This document shows positions 25,839 to 37,996 of a stretch of 64,000 nt of DNA, piece after piece. A program made the position numbers and the translations under genes. The stretch comes from Ceraceosorus guamensis. Taxonomy: Eukaryota; Basidiomycota; Exobasidiomycetes; Ceraceosorales; Ceraceosoraceae. The notes below the pieces were generated by a model. That model searched no databases. It was given only the letters and a program-made list of their open reading frames with translations, and was not told where the DNA came from. Each line of letters starts with the position of its first letter. Within the stretch, counting starts at the first letter, position 1. The stretch covers positions 497,419 to 561,418 of the forward strand of contig NW_020289996.1 of NCBI RefSeq assembly GCF_003144195.1, in the 5' to 3' direction.

Positions 25839-26179
25839 CTAATGCCCCCACCAAGCCACCCACTTCTCTTCATCTGCTTCCAAGCCCCACGACGATTCTT
25901 CGCCAGGCCGAGCAAGGTGAATATGCCAAATTCCTCCTTCCTCTACCTGCCCATGAGTAATGATGGGTATCTCGAGCGGTCTTCCATTGATAGTGAAATG
26001 CAGGATCCTTCTGGGTTCGGCAGGTGCGGACGAATCCCCTTGTGCGCCTCCAGGCTCGTCGACGGAGCCATGCACGATGATCACTAGCTTGTGATCTTTG
26101 ATGTGAGGCAGCTTAATGGTCACTTTTGAGAAGAATGGTGCACTTGAGGTTGATCGCAGCAGCGAATGGAGATGAGAAA

Positions 26180-26213
<34 letters not shown>

Positions 26214-29193
26214 GTGAGCAACGGACGACTTGACCGACAAAGCTTTGCTGCATGTCACGACTCACCCCACGACGACATACTTCGCACTGGCAGGGTATAG
26301 AGGATAGAACCCGAAGGCGCTAATAAAAGTGTACCAGCTGCTCATCTGTCCCAGGTCCTCGTTTCCCTTGTACCCATCCGGCAAATCCGTGTACTCCGCT
26401 TGCGCAATATCTCGTATTATTTTTGCGCTCTTGTCAGGTCTACCAAGTGCTGCATACAGCACGGGCACATGGTGAGAGGGCTCGTTGGAATGGTCATTGT
26501 ACCCGCCCTCAAAGTAGTCGTCCAGCTTCTGAAGAGTTGCCATTCTGGATCCGTGCAGTCTTACTAGACCGGGCAGGTCGTGAACGACGTCGAACAAGTA
26601 TGTCCACCTGTTTCCCTCGGTAAAGCCATCATCTCTGGCCTTGGGGTTTTGCAGAGGAGCTTCGAAAAAGCTTCCGTTTGCAAATCGAGGAGCAAAGAAA
26701 CCGGTGGCATTGTTGTACACGTTCAAGTAATTTTGCTTCGCTCTAGCGCGATAGATAGCCGCAGAAGACTGATCACTCATGTGCGAAGCGACGATTGCGA
26801 CTGCTGCATCGCAAGCTGCATAGTCTAACGTGCGACTGACAGACTCTGCAGTCCGATCATGTGCTACCCAGCCTCGACTCGCGTAGGACGTTAAGCCAGC
26901 TCGCGCCTCGATAGGCGTGAACTCCTCCCTGTCCTCGTACTGAAGGAAAAGGTGAGGAGTCAGTCTGCATCAAGGTGAAGTGGCGTTCACCTCACCGGGC
27001 GCACGACTTACTTTGAGAATCTCATCAAATTCGGGTGGCACGCTAGCATCTTTCAACACAGACTGCGCGCTCGGACAGAGGTTGCTGGTCGAAGAAATCC
27101 CGCATGACTAAAGTCGGGCCCGACTAACTCACCTCCAACGCCAATTCACGATTGAAGCCAGTGACCTTCTTTGCAAACGCCTCTGCGATTAGCGAATCAG
27201 CCCAAGTCGAGATCATGATGCTTCCTCGCGTTCGACCGAGCATCAGTATACCGACCGTGATGTGCCTCTTCTGAAGGATGCTGTCCGCACTCACTTTGTC
27301 TCTGCTCCATTGGCCCACATTGGCAGGTATCCGGGTTCACCGTTCTTACCTGATTGGAGATACATGTCGAGCATGCTAGAGACCATCGAACCGACTCGAT
27401 GGTTAGCGAATAAGATCTGCATTGCCCAAGCTGCACGCCAAGTATCCCAGATCGAATACGATTGATACGCTTCGCCTTTGTGGACGCTGTCGGTGTAGAG
27501 CGAGTAGTAAGCCGATCCTTCGTCCGCTGACTCGCTATGCAAAGATGGGAACTGCAACGTGCGGTGCAGTCCTGTGTCTGAGGTTGTGGATGAAGATTCA
27601 GGTGCTGCATCACAATTCCACAAAAGAAATACCACATTCTCACACAAGACACGCTTCTGAACCAAATTGCCGCCTTCAGTTTCGACGACTGACAATGCAG
27701 CGTCCCATTCGCGGGTGTTCTGAAGTGCAATGTCATCCACATCTTGTGCCGAGCTGAGCTCACTCTCCAGATTGCGGCGTGCTTGATCGATGGCTGGGTA
27801 AGGCTGGGCACAGCTCAGGAACACGGCCGCTTGAAGGCAAAATATTATCTGACTCTCACAAATTAAAGACAAGCCAGTCTTGATCAACACACGAGTGGTG
27901 TTTGGCGTAAATTTGACCCACTGAGTCACCTCGCAGCGCCATGATTGGGAAATATGTGAGGATCAGCTGGGCAAGGAACCCACGGGCAGAAGGTACACGC
28001 ACGCAAGACTCACACCAGCAAGCGCATCTTCGTTCCATCGGCCTCTCTGCTTCGACCACGTCTGCGTCGAATTGTGCTGCGTTCTCGCAGTGCCCCAGTC
28101 GAGCCAACCAGCCTCGCTCTCGATGCGAGAGACAAAGTAACCTCGGAAATTCGGAGCTTGATGTGGGCCCAGCTGATCCGTTGTACGTGAAACAAGGCAT
28201 CAGTCCGCACTCCAACGACAGCGAACGAGGTGCTCCTCCTTCCCTCATAGCATCCCATCTCACCTTGTAGTCCTGGAGCAGACGAGGGGGAGGCGAAGAC
28301 GAACCGACGCTTTCAGCTCGGACTTTGTAGCTTAGACTGACATTCAAGCTCACCATTCTCTCTGGAGTCCATCCAGATATCTCCTGCCTGTCGGCATCGA
28401 CGAACACAGCGCCTCTCCAACCTTCTCTGGCCGCGTGTATCGCCACGTAAGGGCCATCGACCAATGTTCCATGCTGGCTCTCGCTCTGCCACAAATCATA
28501 TTCTATGATGCTAGAGTGTGATCTGCCAGCGCTCTGAACATAGAAACCTGCTCCCCGTTGTTGGCGCGAGGCATCCACTCTGAGCGCGTGCTTGCCCAAA
28601 GAGGCAGACTCCTCTTCGTGCGAGAAAGGCAGCGCACGAGATTGCTCGTCAAGCTGTAATTGACCGAATCCAGCGCTTACTTCCAAGGGTGCTAGGTCTC
28701 CCATCCAAATGGCAGGTTGACGAGTCATCAAGGTCCCTCGATACGTCTTGTCGTGATAGTAGTAACCCTCTGAGCTAACGTAGTTTGTCCGAGTGGATGG
28801 AGTGACGCGAACTGCTGCGAAAGGCGGACTGGGATTGGGTGATAGACCAGCATAGCTATCCGGCTCGTAAGTGCTCGCATCCGGTCCCGCTGTGCCTATC
28901 AGCGGATCGACGAAGGTGGAATGTCCTGCCTGCGAACGCCATCGTGAGCTTTGGCAAGATGCGATGTTCACGGCTTTGGCGCAGGTTTGCCTGCTCGGGA
29001 TTGTGTGCGGGTGCGCAGTCTGCAGCGCTTCCAGCCGGCTCATACCATCCTTGCTTGGCCATGGGGAAGCAGGAAAGAGTAAGTGCTGTTGCGGCATCTG
29101 TATGCATGCTGCGCCAGCTAGGAGGGTGAGCCAACATGCCCAGCCCAGCCAAGCAGTCTGACTCGGGGCCAGCGTTAAGACCGCGTTGAACAT
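25839..29193 (-). CDS. Secreted GH92 alpha-1,2-mannosidase
   Basis: Exo-acting, calcium-dependent alpha-mannosidase of family GH92, expected outside the cell or in the secretory path. Nine exons on the minus strand: 29193..28264, 28172..28014, 27920..27860, 27793..27644, 27577..27295, 27220..27133, 27062..27012, 26939..26266 and 26142..25839, together 899 residues in frame. The N-terminus has a hydrophobic signal (WLGWACWLTLLAGAAC). Family marks include DPLIGTAGPD, LSLISIDQARRNL, LYTGLHRTLQFPS, YQSYSIWDTWRA, ADSLIAEA, NEPSHH (Glu near 727) and GNEDLGQMSSWY (Asp near 769); Leu replaces the common Cys in GNEDCGQ. Several exons were placed by restoring these motifs, for instance ENIM-type sequence at exon 6. 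The last intron contains a 31-base G run (C on the coding strand). It sits beside a pectinesterase-like gene. Family certain; exons 2-7 moderately so. Confidence 0.85.
26180..26210. repeat. Poly-G run of 31 bases in a GH92 intron
   Basis: Thirty-one consecutive G on the plus strand, so C on the coding strand, inside the last intron of the GH92 gene. It may serve as an extreme pyrimidine tract or may be partly a sequencing artefact; exact length should not be trusted. Confidence 0.9.
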
Positions 29194-29820
29194 TGCAGAC
29201 CTTCGAAGACGCACCCCACAGCGCGTCCAAAGCGACAACCTGCCTTCTTTGCCTCTGCTTTGTGAGCTTTGAGTTGCGAGCGTGATTGATGATGATGATG
29301 ACGATGCAGAGCTGGCAGCGAAAGCAACATGTTCACTACAGCTGCTGCTCTAATCGCCTCAGTCACAGTCCTAAGTCACAGCCGTGAGTTGGAGTGTGAG
29401 TGGAGCCATGAAGTGAATATTCAAAATTGGGCCCCGCATGTGGAGGGATCCCTCGATCACAATTCACGTGATTGAATTCACGCTGTTGCGCGTGCATGCT
29501 GCTGATTATATAGCGTATCATAACGCGGCGGGCACGGCGCGGCGCCTCGCGCGCCCGCTCAAGGACATATCGACGCGTGGGGAAGGAGCCTCTCCGAGCT
29601 TCATCCCTCCCACCGCAAAGCGCTATCACAGGGTCACGAGACCAACAGTCGTGAGTACTTCTCTAGCTAGCAGCCTGGTCATAAGATCCTCCCAAGGTGC
29701 AACAAGCGCATCGCGTTCAATTCTTGATTTCGAGATCTTGGTGGCCTTCAACACGCGCATGGCCCTGGTGACCACAGCATGACATGTGTCAGGGAAGGGT
29801 TGCGGTGAAGCTCACAGCGT
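29194..29820. other. Intergenic region with GAT-rich microsatellite
   Basis: 627 bases upstream of the GH92 start and downstream of the pectinesterase-like stop. It includes a short GATGAT run at about 29285..29305 and likely the GH92 promoter. No gene recognised. Confidence 0.5.
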
Positions 29821-31242
29821 TCAAGGCCACTCGAGCATAGGACCATCGATCCAGTCTACGTCATCATCGAAGAATGCCTCCTCGGAATGGTACTTGGAGA
29901 AGTCGATGGTGTCGGAGCTGTCCAGCTTCTTGTCGACTTTAGCAGCGACATAACCTTGGCCATTCAGCGACTTGGATCCAAATACCCCTCGCTGCTTGTC
30001 GACGAAAGAGCCCCTGTAGCCTTGAGCGGACCAGAGAGCTGGGTTGACAATGTCGAACTGCGAAGCAGTGGTCAAACGTACGCTTTGTGACCGCATATAT
30101 ATGCGCAAATGTCGAGCAAGTAGAGCACACTCACCAACTTGGTAGAGATCCAGATGGACGTGGTGTCGGAAATCCATGGGCGAGCAAGGTAGACGCTACC
30201 AGCAACCAAGTCCTTGCGCGCAAAAGGCTCGGCGGCAGGTCCAACGGTCGAACTTTTGATGACAACAGCGCCATTCGAAACGCTGCTGTCCCAAGTGACT
30301 ATGTTGCCTTTTCCTCGAGGTGCGATCTGGGATTCGGAGATGAAGAGACGACCAGTCCCTGTCGTACGATCCAGCGAAAGTCGCGAAGATATCGATGCGA
30401 TGTTTAAACTTGCAAAGCAGTGAACGGCAGACTCTTTTCGACAGCATGACTCACCCCAAATCCAATCGTACCAGCCTTGCACCTCGGAGCGGAACACGTT
30501 GGCCCTGCCATGCACAGCGAGGGTGCTTCTCCAGCTGTATAGCTGCGAATCCATGATGCTGGCACTGCTTCCGGTCGCTACCCAGAGAGCGGGTGAGCTG
30601 CCGTATGAGAAATCAGGAGGATTTCTACTACGCTGGTAGTTGTCGTCGCACTCATTTTCTAGCGTGTGACGTGCGAAAGGGAGCGCAAGAGCGAGGTCAG
30701 CTCGATGACGAGGAGATAGAGTGGTCTCGCGCATGATACTCACGAATCTGGACGTCCTTGACCAACACGTTGGTGTCTTCGCCTTCAATCACAAGCGTCG
30801 ACGTACCATCGCTTTCGACGTTGCCGCAAGCGAAGGTTGCGAGGACAGGCACTGCTCCTACCTCCAGCTCTCCGGCGATGACGAGAGAACGTTTCGCACG
30901 GAAACGGCCTACCGGGGCAAGTGGGACAAGAAGTACAATGGACTTATCGAGCTGATACAAGCTTGTGCGTCAAGGATGAAGCTCACCTCGATACTTGACG
31001 CCGCTCTTGAGGATAATGACGATCGAGTCACCTGCCAATGCGTCGGCGAGCTCGTCCGCACTCTTGACGTAGATCGTGTTCTTTGGGCATCCTTCCAGCC
31101 CTTTAGCCGCGGTGCGCTGGCATCTACCAAGCAGGACTGGCCGAGGCGCTGGAGCTAAGGCATCAGCCGGTAAAGCAGTCAGGAAGCAGATGGCGGCAGC
31201 GAGAGCTGACAGAGCAGCGAGGGGACTGAAACAGCGGCGCAT
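29821..31242 (-). CDS. Secreted pectin-methylesterase-like (CE8) beta-helix protein
   Basis: Five exons on the minus strand, 31242..30987, 30908..30744, 30658..30455, 30358..30135 and 30057..29821, give 361 residues. The start gives a signal peptide (LAALSALAAAICFLTALPADA); an ATG 32 codons upstream is in frame but would bury it. The CE8 pattern is clear in the second half: VFRSEVQGWYDWIWG corresponds to the region with the nucleophile Asp (here Asp205), GKGNIVTW and SVYLARPW carry the substrate-binding Arg (268), and IWISTKLFDIVNPALW matches the conserved end. By eye, the GYQDTL segment that supplies the general acid Asp and a Gln is replaced by LYSWRSTL, so activity is doubtful. Classical CE8 enzymes demethylate pectin in plant cell walls. 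It lies next to GH92 on the same strand. Confidence 0.78.
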
Positions 31243-33203
31243 ATTGAGGTGGTGGTGCGAAGTTCGAGGGGAGAGGGGCGGAAAATTGGGGGGGAGGAGG
31301 GATGCGATAGTCTCGGAGATGCTTGGGGCCTGCAACATGCCGTCTTATACATGGGCCCCGAGGCGTCCAGATCCGAGCAGAGTGCACCACGCTCGCGCTG
31401 AGGTTACCGACACAAGCACCCCGCGGACTTTCACTTTGCTCATCAAAGTGCCATTTGAAAGGTAAATTGTGCCCCGAAAAATGACCAAAAGATTGCTCAA
31501 GCTGTACTGTGGCTATATTTAGTGTCAGAAGACGAATATGGGCAGTCTTCAGCACGGCTTAATTCGCGTGACAGAGATGACGGACCTTCGGTTGCCGGAA
31601 ATGCGTGGGAGCTATTTCCCCATGCTCGCCCATCAACGGACCGCAAAGCCTTGCGACGATCGCCAGATTCTTGGCTCTGTCACGGGCCGCCGAGTAGGGA
31701 CGAAATGCGAGTCAATCAGGTACCGGCAACCGCCGCCATGACCAAATATGATCCTATCAAACCGATTGGTGAGGATGGAAAGGGACTTCCGTGAGTGATT
31801 GGTGCTTTGCAAGATGGCTGGGCGACGTCGCAATGGCATAGTGATCTGGGCAAAGTTGTCCGCGCAAACACGCTTCATCACATCTGGGCAAGCAGAAGCT
31901 TCGCAAGGGTCCTTCATTTGCACGCCCTTCGATATGAGTACACGGCCGAGCTATTTCAGATTCTGTCACTGGTATGCATGGGCTATTGCTTGCGCGCCGA
32001 GGACGTCCTTGGCACTCATTCTACGCGGGCTCATTGCCTGTCTGTGTTGTCGAGCATAGCCTTTGTGCTCAAGGCCCCTCGCGCCTGGTGAAGATGAAGC
32101 TGCCGCAAGTATGCGCCAGCATGTTCTCCGTCCTCAAGCGAAACGCGATGCGTCCAAGCGCCTTCGATGAAGGCTATCCCTCTCGTACCTCCATCGCGAG
32201 GCCGGATCGCGCAAGCATTCCGCCCGCCCGCAAGAGATAAACACGCTGGCTCCCACAGTGTCATCCCGCCATCCAAGCCGAGTCACTTCTTTCTTGTGGC
32301 GCCTCAGAAGTTCGCGACAGCCACCCGGACAAGCGGGACGGCAAAGTCTCCGCGATCGCAGCGTACACTGGCGATCTTTGCGCCGGCTCGCGAAGAGTCT
32401 GTACTCTGCATGGCGCCACTTCCACATCGCTGTGCCCAAGAGTCAGGATACCTTTCCTTGCCGCTCGAATCAGCTAGACAAGGCAAAGCAAGTCACGAGT
32501 ATGGCGCAAGCAAATGATGTGATCCGAGCCGCGCGCTCTGAACGCCCCCAGATCCGCCCCCAATTCCCTTCTCCCACACGCCGACACTTGCCCAAGTGGC
32601 GCTTTGTTGAGCTCGCAAGGCGCCGCGAGATAAGAATCAGCACCAGAAGGCTGCAGCACCGTCATGTTACCACACAATGTGATCACTCTCCGCATTAGGA
32701 TGGCCCCAAGGCACCTCGCGAGCGCGTTGCTGCTGACATGTAAACGCAGTACCGATCAACAGGCTTATCACGCATCGAGGAGACACTAGGCTTCTGGCTG
32801 GTCCTTACGTGACCGTCAGTCGTCATCACTCTTGCCGTCCACCCTCGACACTCGTATTTGCTACTCGCCACCGGTCAAGCAGCAGCAACGTCCGCGACTT
32901 GACGCTGTTGAATTAGCCAGAAGCACAGCCCGCCATAAATCGACCACAAAAAAGGCGCTGGGCGGGCAGGAGAGTGACGTCTAGCTCGCTCTTGGGTGAC
33001 AAGACGGATGTACGGGAGGAAGAGGCACTCTCGCAGGTACAAAAAGGTGCGCTACGTCAGGCGTCTATCTCCGTGCTTCCTCATCGAACTCGCAGCGGGG
33101 CTCTACTGTCCAGGTCTTCCATCATCAAGTACTTTTGCCCAGCCACCGCAAGACTTGTTTCTGACACCGTCACAACTCGAGTCAAGTACAACCTCTGACC
33201 ACG
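31243..33203. other. Intergenic region between divergent secreted-protein genes
   Basis: About 2 kb between the starts of the pectinesterase-like gene and a small secreted-protein gene. Several frames of 60-146 codons overlap on both strands but lack signal peptides, consistent splice sites or family motifs. I see no supported gene. Confidence 0.5.
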
Positions 33204-34028
33204 ATGGTGGACCCTCTGGTCATCGTGGTTGCTGCCGCTCTCGTCATCACGGATGCACAAGCCCTTCCCAGCTACATCGAGGACAGATTCCCTCAGTCAA
33301 CAATGCTGGCGATGAGGTCGCCCAGTGGGGTAGGTGCGAGCAGAGAGATTGAAGCAGGACTTCATTCGGTAAGTCAAATTCTGTTGTCCTCTTCCCCCTG
33401 GGAAACCCCCTTGATAGGCTGACGACACTCCATTTGTCCACGCTAAGATCAGTCCCGTAGAGGGTCACATAGCTGCTAGCAAAGGCTTACGGCGCACCGA
33501 CAAGTTCAAAGATCTGCACTATCTCAAGCAAGAGAGCAAACAGGGACGCACCGTCGCAAGTCTGAGAGAAGGAGCAAGAGGCGCAGAGGTGTCTGGCGAA
33601 GAGCAGTCGCGCGACCCATTGGGCATCGCTCGACCTCTTCGCCAAGAGAGTGATGAGTACGATTGGGAAGGAGTCGAACCACAGCTCAAATCGCTGGTAG
33701 GTTTGCGTGAAACGTTGCTGAGAGCTCGATCAGCACAACGCTGATAGGATGACATGGGCTTCTCGTCGCAGGCAGTCGCTAGCCCGCGGCTGAAGGTTGG
33801 CTCAAGGAAGAGCTCCGTAGCCGTACCAACTTCGTGAGTACAGCTATGGCGTTTGATCCATCTTTCGGATGCTGAAAGCCGTCACGCTCTACTTCGCACG
33901 ACCTCAGCTTCAACGAGAGTGAGAATGAGAATAGCAAGTCGCTCGTACGCGGGCTCAGCGACTTGTCGCGAAAGGCCCCAAAACGCGCCTCAAGCGGGCA
34001 AGGGCCTTCGGCACACTCGTCTTCGTGA
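33204..34028 (+). CDS. Small secreted orphan protein
   Basis: Four exons, 33204..33368, 33448..33696, 33772..33833 and 33908..34028, give 198 residues in frame. The N-terminus is a good signal peptide (MVDPLVIVVAAALVITDAQA, cleavage likely before LPSY). The mature protein has no cysteine, is hydrophilic, and contains a GLRRTDKFKDLHYLK segment in the middle and a Ser-rich tail ending in SAHSSS. I do not recognise a family. The TDK-containing segment weakly resembles KITKTDKVF in the orphan gene at 37997..39412, so it may be a distant member of that family. Intron 1 uses an AAG acceptor, chosen because it keeps the frame open for 83 codons. Candidate secreted effector by context only; convergent with the modular orphan gene. 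Confidence 0.6.
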
Positions 34029-34296
34029 AGTCTGTATCTCGGGTAGTCCCTTGCATTGCAGTGCGAGCCTTTCGCTTGCGGTAGACGAATTACAAAAGCG
34101 ATGTTTATGAAGTGACCTCAACCTGTGGATGATGAGGCTCTCGCTTGGATCAAGTCAAGAGAGTGAGACAGTCGCGCTGATCATGTTACATGCATCTCAT
34201 TGAGCTTTACACTGCAGCATGGCACCGATAGAGCGTGATTAGAAGCGAGCGCATCGACCTGTCCGGGCCGGGCCCGTTTGGAGACCTGGTCTGCAT

Positions 34297-36970
34297 TTAC
34301 GGCTGCCTTTGAGCGTCTTTTAGTGGTTGTTCTGACTTCGAGGACTCTTCGCGTTGCCGAAGGAGGGGACCCTGATACGAACCGCTATCAGAGAGCCCAA
34401 GTGAAGACACGAGCTGTGGTTCACCTAGCGGTTGCGAACCACCACTGCTTTCGCCGACCAGCCAGGGACGCCTAGGAATGGGGGGTCTCTTGTACGGCAG
34501 CCGCTTACCTCGAGCAGGTCTCCTCGGTTGTCTGAGTTCATGGCTGTACTTGAAAGGTCTGCCGCGAGGACGATCGAGCTCAGCGTGCCCAAGGTGCCCC
34601 TCGACTCCATCGTCTTTGCCATCTAAGCGCATTTGTTTGATTTTCGCTTTAGCTCTGAAACGAGCCTGAGCTCGGGATGTCGCGACTTGTTTATCCACTT
34701 CCATAGGCAGGCCCACACTGGTGTTGGGGTGTCAAGACTATTCAGGTTGGAAGCTCAGCTGCCCCGATCATTCGCCAGACCACTTACGACCGCTGGACGT
34801 CCTCCACGCCTCTATCCCATTCGTGATCCACCAGCGCTTTGCGACCGTTTTTTCTCATCCCAACATTGAATGTCCATCCAGGGGCCAGGAATACTTGGTG
34901 CGTGTCCTTGCCCGTCTGCGAATTGAGGACAGGCTCTCTGCGAGCGTCTCCCACTTTTCCATAGAAGTGCCACTTTGGCTCATGGACGGTGCGCATGACA
35001 TGTGAAATCATCTACATCGAACAGAGGGAGCGCATTAATATCTTCACTCGATCGCACCGAGCACGCAGCCGTAGCGCACCTCAAAGTGATGCATTTCCGG
35101 TAATTTGGTGCGGTGGTGTTGAATTGCATGGTACACCACCGCTTTCTCCGTGCTTCCAAGGCCCGATCTGAATCTGTCAGTATTCAGCTGGACTGGTGTG
35201 GGTGGGGCCCTCTTCACCAGATTAGCACCTTTACGCGGATTCGCCGAGTCAAAGCGCGAATTTCGTCTTTCACGAAGAATGTTTCTTGGGCTTTTCGAGC
35301 TAGACTGGAACGAGCGCCGAACGTGAGGGAGCCGCAGCAAGTGGGAGATGTGCGACATCGTCCTGAGATTTGGAAGCTTGTGGACCGCCCCGTCGCGCAT
35401 AGAAGAAGGGCGAGAGACATCGAGCTCTGGATCAGGCGGCAGGTTGAGGTCTTGCTGAACTACGATGCGCCGCTTCTTGGCAGGACTGCTAGAAATGTCG
35501 GGCTCTCTGAGCTCTGACCGATCTTTGACGCGCTGTTTGTATTGTCCAGCCCCAGTTCCACCGGTAGTAGTGTCGACTCGAATTGCGTGAGCAACTCTCC
35601 GGAGGGCGGCGTTGTTGCTCGGCAAGGATCCGAACGCTCTTTTGTATCTTTGAACCAGGCGTTGCTGCTGCATGGTGGAATAGGAGGGTGCTGAAGGGAC
35701 GAATCGAAGCGATTCCGGAACGGGGACGTTGTTGTCCACGTACCACTTGTGCCACTTCTTTGCCGTTACAATCGTGACGGGCCGGTCTTGTGGTCCCTCT
35801 TTGTAATGTCTCAGGGCACCTGGTTTGTCTTTCATCGTCACGAGCGGCATTTTGTAGGTGCCGTACTTGGACCACTGTGGGTACAGTGGTTGGCCGTCCG
35901 ACATTGCATCCTCAGCGGCCCTGTGCACCGTGTCTGAGCTGGCTTCGAGGCGCGGGTGGTGAACATCCTCGCCGCTCGCCCGCTTGGTGAAAGTAGTGGA
36001 GCTGGACCATGTTGGAGCAGAGGTTGCACCCATCAATCCCGAGGGAATCCTCAATCTCTCAGTACTTGTTGCATCAAGAGTATGATCAATCTGCTCTCCT
36101 CTCGAGACCAGGGTGCCCGTTTTCCCAGCGGCGACAAAGAGCGGAGAGCCTAGGGCTCTGCGCTCTGGAGGCGGTGAGGGAGGACTAGGCTCCATCCATT
36201 CTGGCCGGTCGAGCTGGTGCTTCAGAGGCACGTATGGTGGAGCATGTGCGTTCAAAGTCGGTCTCGAACTTGAGCTCGAAGAGCCAGGCGTCCCGTGACG
36301 CGCTGCGTCTGGAGGAGTGGAGCTGAGAGCATCGCGTTGCCTTTGCAACCACCTGTTGGATCCTTCCACCAGCGGAAGCGGGTACGGCCCGCGTGGCCTA
36401 ATGTTTCCCTTGTAATACGTCATGTCACCCTCGCGCATTTTCACCGAGTACGCCAAAGGGACTGTATGGACCTGCGAGCGTGTCTCCGGATGCAGAAAGG
36501 GCTCGCCGTCGTGGCTGAACCGGACTTCCGTCCTGGGTACAGGCTCGCCCTCATGCTTAGTCATTGGCTGTAGAAACTGTAACGAGAAAGATAAAGTACA
36601 ATGGTTGTGTCAATGCCGGCCGCGTCTCGCGCAGATACACCTCGAGCCTCGATGTCACACCTACCTCGGCGTCGAGTGGCTTTTCAGGATGCGCATAGGC
36701 TTTGTGGAAGTAGTCGGGATTCTGCGCTACGTAGTGAAGGATTGAATCCTTGACGGTCCAGTACTGACGTGTCGGGAGATGACCGACCTCGTCTGCGGGC
36801 TTGACTGTCACAAATGGCAGATCCTTTGGCCATTTGTGGCTCGAGGGCTTGGCGGCGACTTGTGCAGCATCCCTGACGCCGGTCGGCGTATTGAGGCCAG
36901 AAACGTAGAAGAGAAGGCTCCATAGGACTACCAGTACCGCCGCACCTTTGACACTACCTTGGTGGCTCAT
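34297..36970 (-). CDS. Modular secreted orphan protein (two or three internal repeats)
   Basis: Four exons on the minus strand: 36970..36665, 36576..35080, 35011..34788 and 34717..34297, giving 815 residues. The ATG at 36970 opens a signal peptide (VKGAAVLVVLWSLLFYVSG). I join what look like two separate frames through a 68-nt intron (35012..35079, GTGCGC...TAG) because the paralog at 37997..39412 has an intron at the same aligned point. A module recurs: GEPFLHPET...VHTVPLAY...MREG (about 126-161), GQPLYPQ...YKMPL...HYKEG (330-363) and REPVLNSQT...HQVFLAP...MRKNG (626-660). Between modules are Ser/Pro-rich linkers with dibasic KR sites (FTKR, LVKR, KKRR) of Kex2 type; the C-terminus is basic. 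No known domain. Role unknown; secreted and possibly processed. Confidence 0.65.
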
Positions 36971-37996
36971 TCTGGTTGTAGAACGAAGCACGTTGTGACT
37001 GCGAGTGAGAAAATGAAGGCTAGAATGAAGTTTGGGTTTACAAGATGGTCGAATCGCTCGATGGCGTCCGCCGACAAGTCACCTCAGGCTTTGTCGAGCG
37101 TACAGCGCGCTTCGCGTCGGAGGGCCAAGGAGGCCAAAGTCTCCGGTCGTGGGTGCAGAGGTCTTACATCCGCATTTGACGCTGTCAAGTGTATGGTGGG
37201 TATAAAGAGTTCGAAAGCTATGCGGCGCTGACTCTTAAATGTCTTGCGTCCAACGATTTGCCACTGTGCAAGGCTGGCGCAGCGTCCCTCTGGCCAAGCG
37301 GGCGCGTTTGTGTACATCGCTGAGCTGCCGACCAAAGTGATCAGAAACGTGCGTGTAGCTCCTGTCCCCCGCGAAGGTAGCTCGTGCACCGGATGGCGTG
37401 TGGCAACAGATCTGAGTCGAGAAGGCCCTGACGAAGTGTGGCAAGAAGAACGATGGGGAGGATTTTGCACACGTAATGAGATTTGCAGCTCCGCCAGCTC
37501 GTGCGCCTTTGGGTGGGCAACGACTGCCGTCACAATGGAGAACAGTGGAGTGACGCAACGCCTCTTGCGCTGTCCGCCCCTCAACGACCTCCTGCGCGCC
37601 CAATTCAATGGCAACACCGTCTTGTTGAGCTCATGCGAGATTGCTACCGCTTGCCAAGTGAGGGAAACTTGACGTAACGCCACTTGCGTAGAGTAGCGCA
37701 AGCAATCAATCTTTGCCACCAGAGCGTGCTTTGAGGAAGTGCGGGTGTGAATCGGCTCACGTGTGTCCCCAAATTTTGAATCAGAGGAAAGCGTGGCGAG
37801 CGATTGGGACAGAGGCAAGCCTGGGCTGCTCGCCAAATTTCCGCCCCATGCTTCAGCTCAGAGACACGCATGTCTCACACACACTTTCTCGAAAAGGTTC
37901 GAGCATCCTTGAAGTCTGCACGTCGCTTTGTGTATTTTGGATGTAGAAAGGTGATTTGCAGGTCGCATCAGTGCTCCGAGTCGTGCGAGAGTTCCA
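36971..37996. other. Region between two orphan secreted genes, coding status unclear
   Basis: About 1 kb. Overlapping open frames run on both strands: minus 37084..37836 (250 codons) and plus 37244..37672 (142 codons, Cys-containing). Neither has a signal peptide, a recognised motif or clear introns. A TATAAA box lies at 37201..37206. It must contain the promoter of the upstream-facing modular gene. Confidence 0.4.

Noticed and set aside
32258-32698. 146-codon plus-strand frame between secreted genes
   Set aside because: Highly basic composition, no motif and competing frames suggest a chance open frame in GC-rich DNA.
34297-35011. Independent two-exon gene without signal peptide
   Set aside because: It joins in phase to the upstream frame through a 68-nt intron, and the paralog has an intron at the same aligned site.
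37084-37836. 250-codon minus-strand gene
   Set aside because: No family motif, no signal peptide, no splice support, and an opposing frame is equally open.
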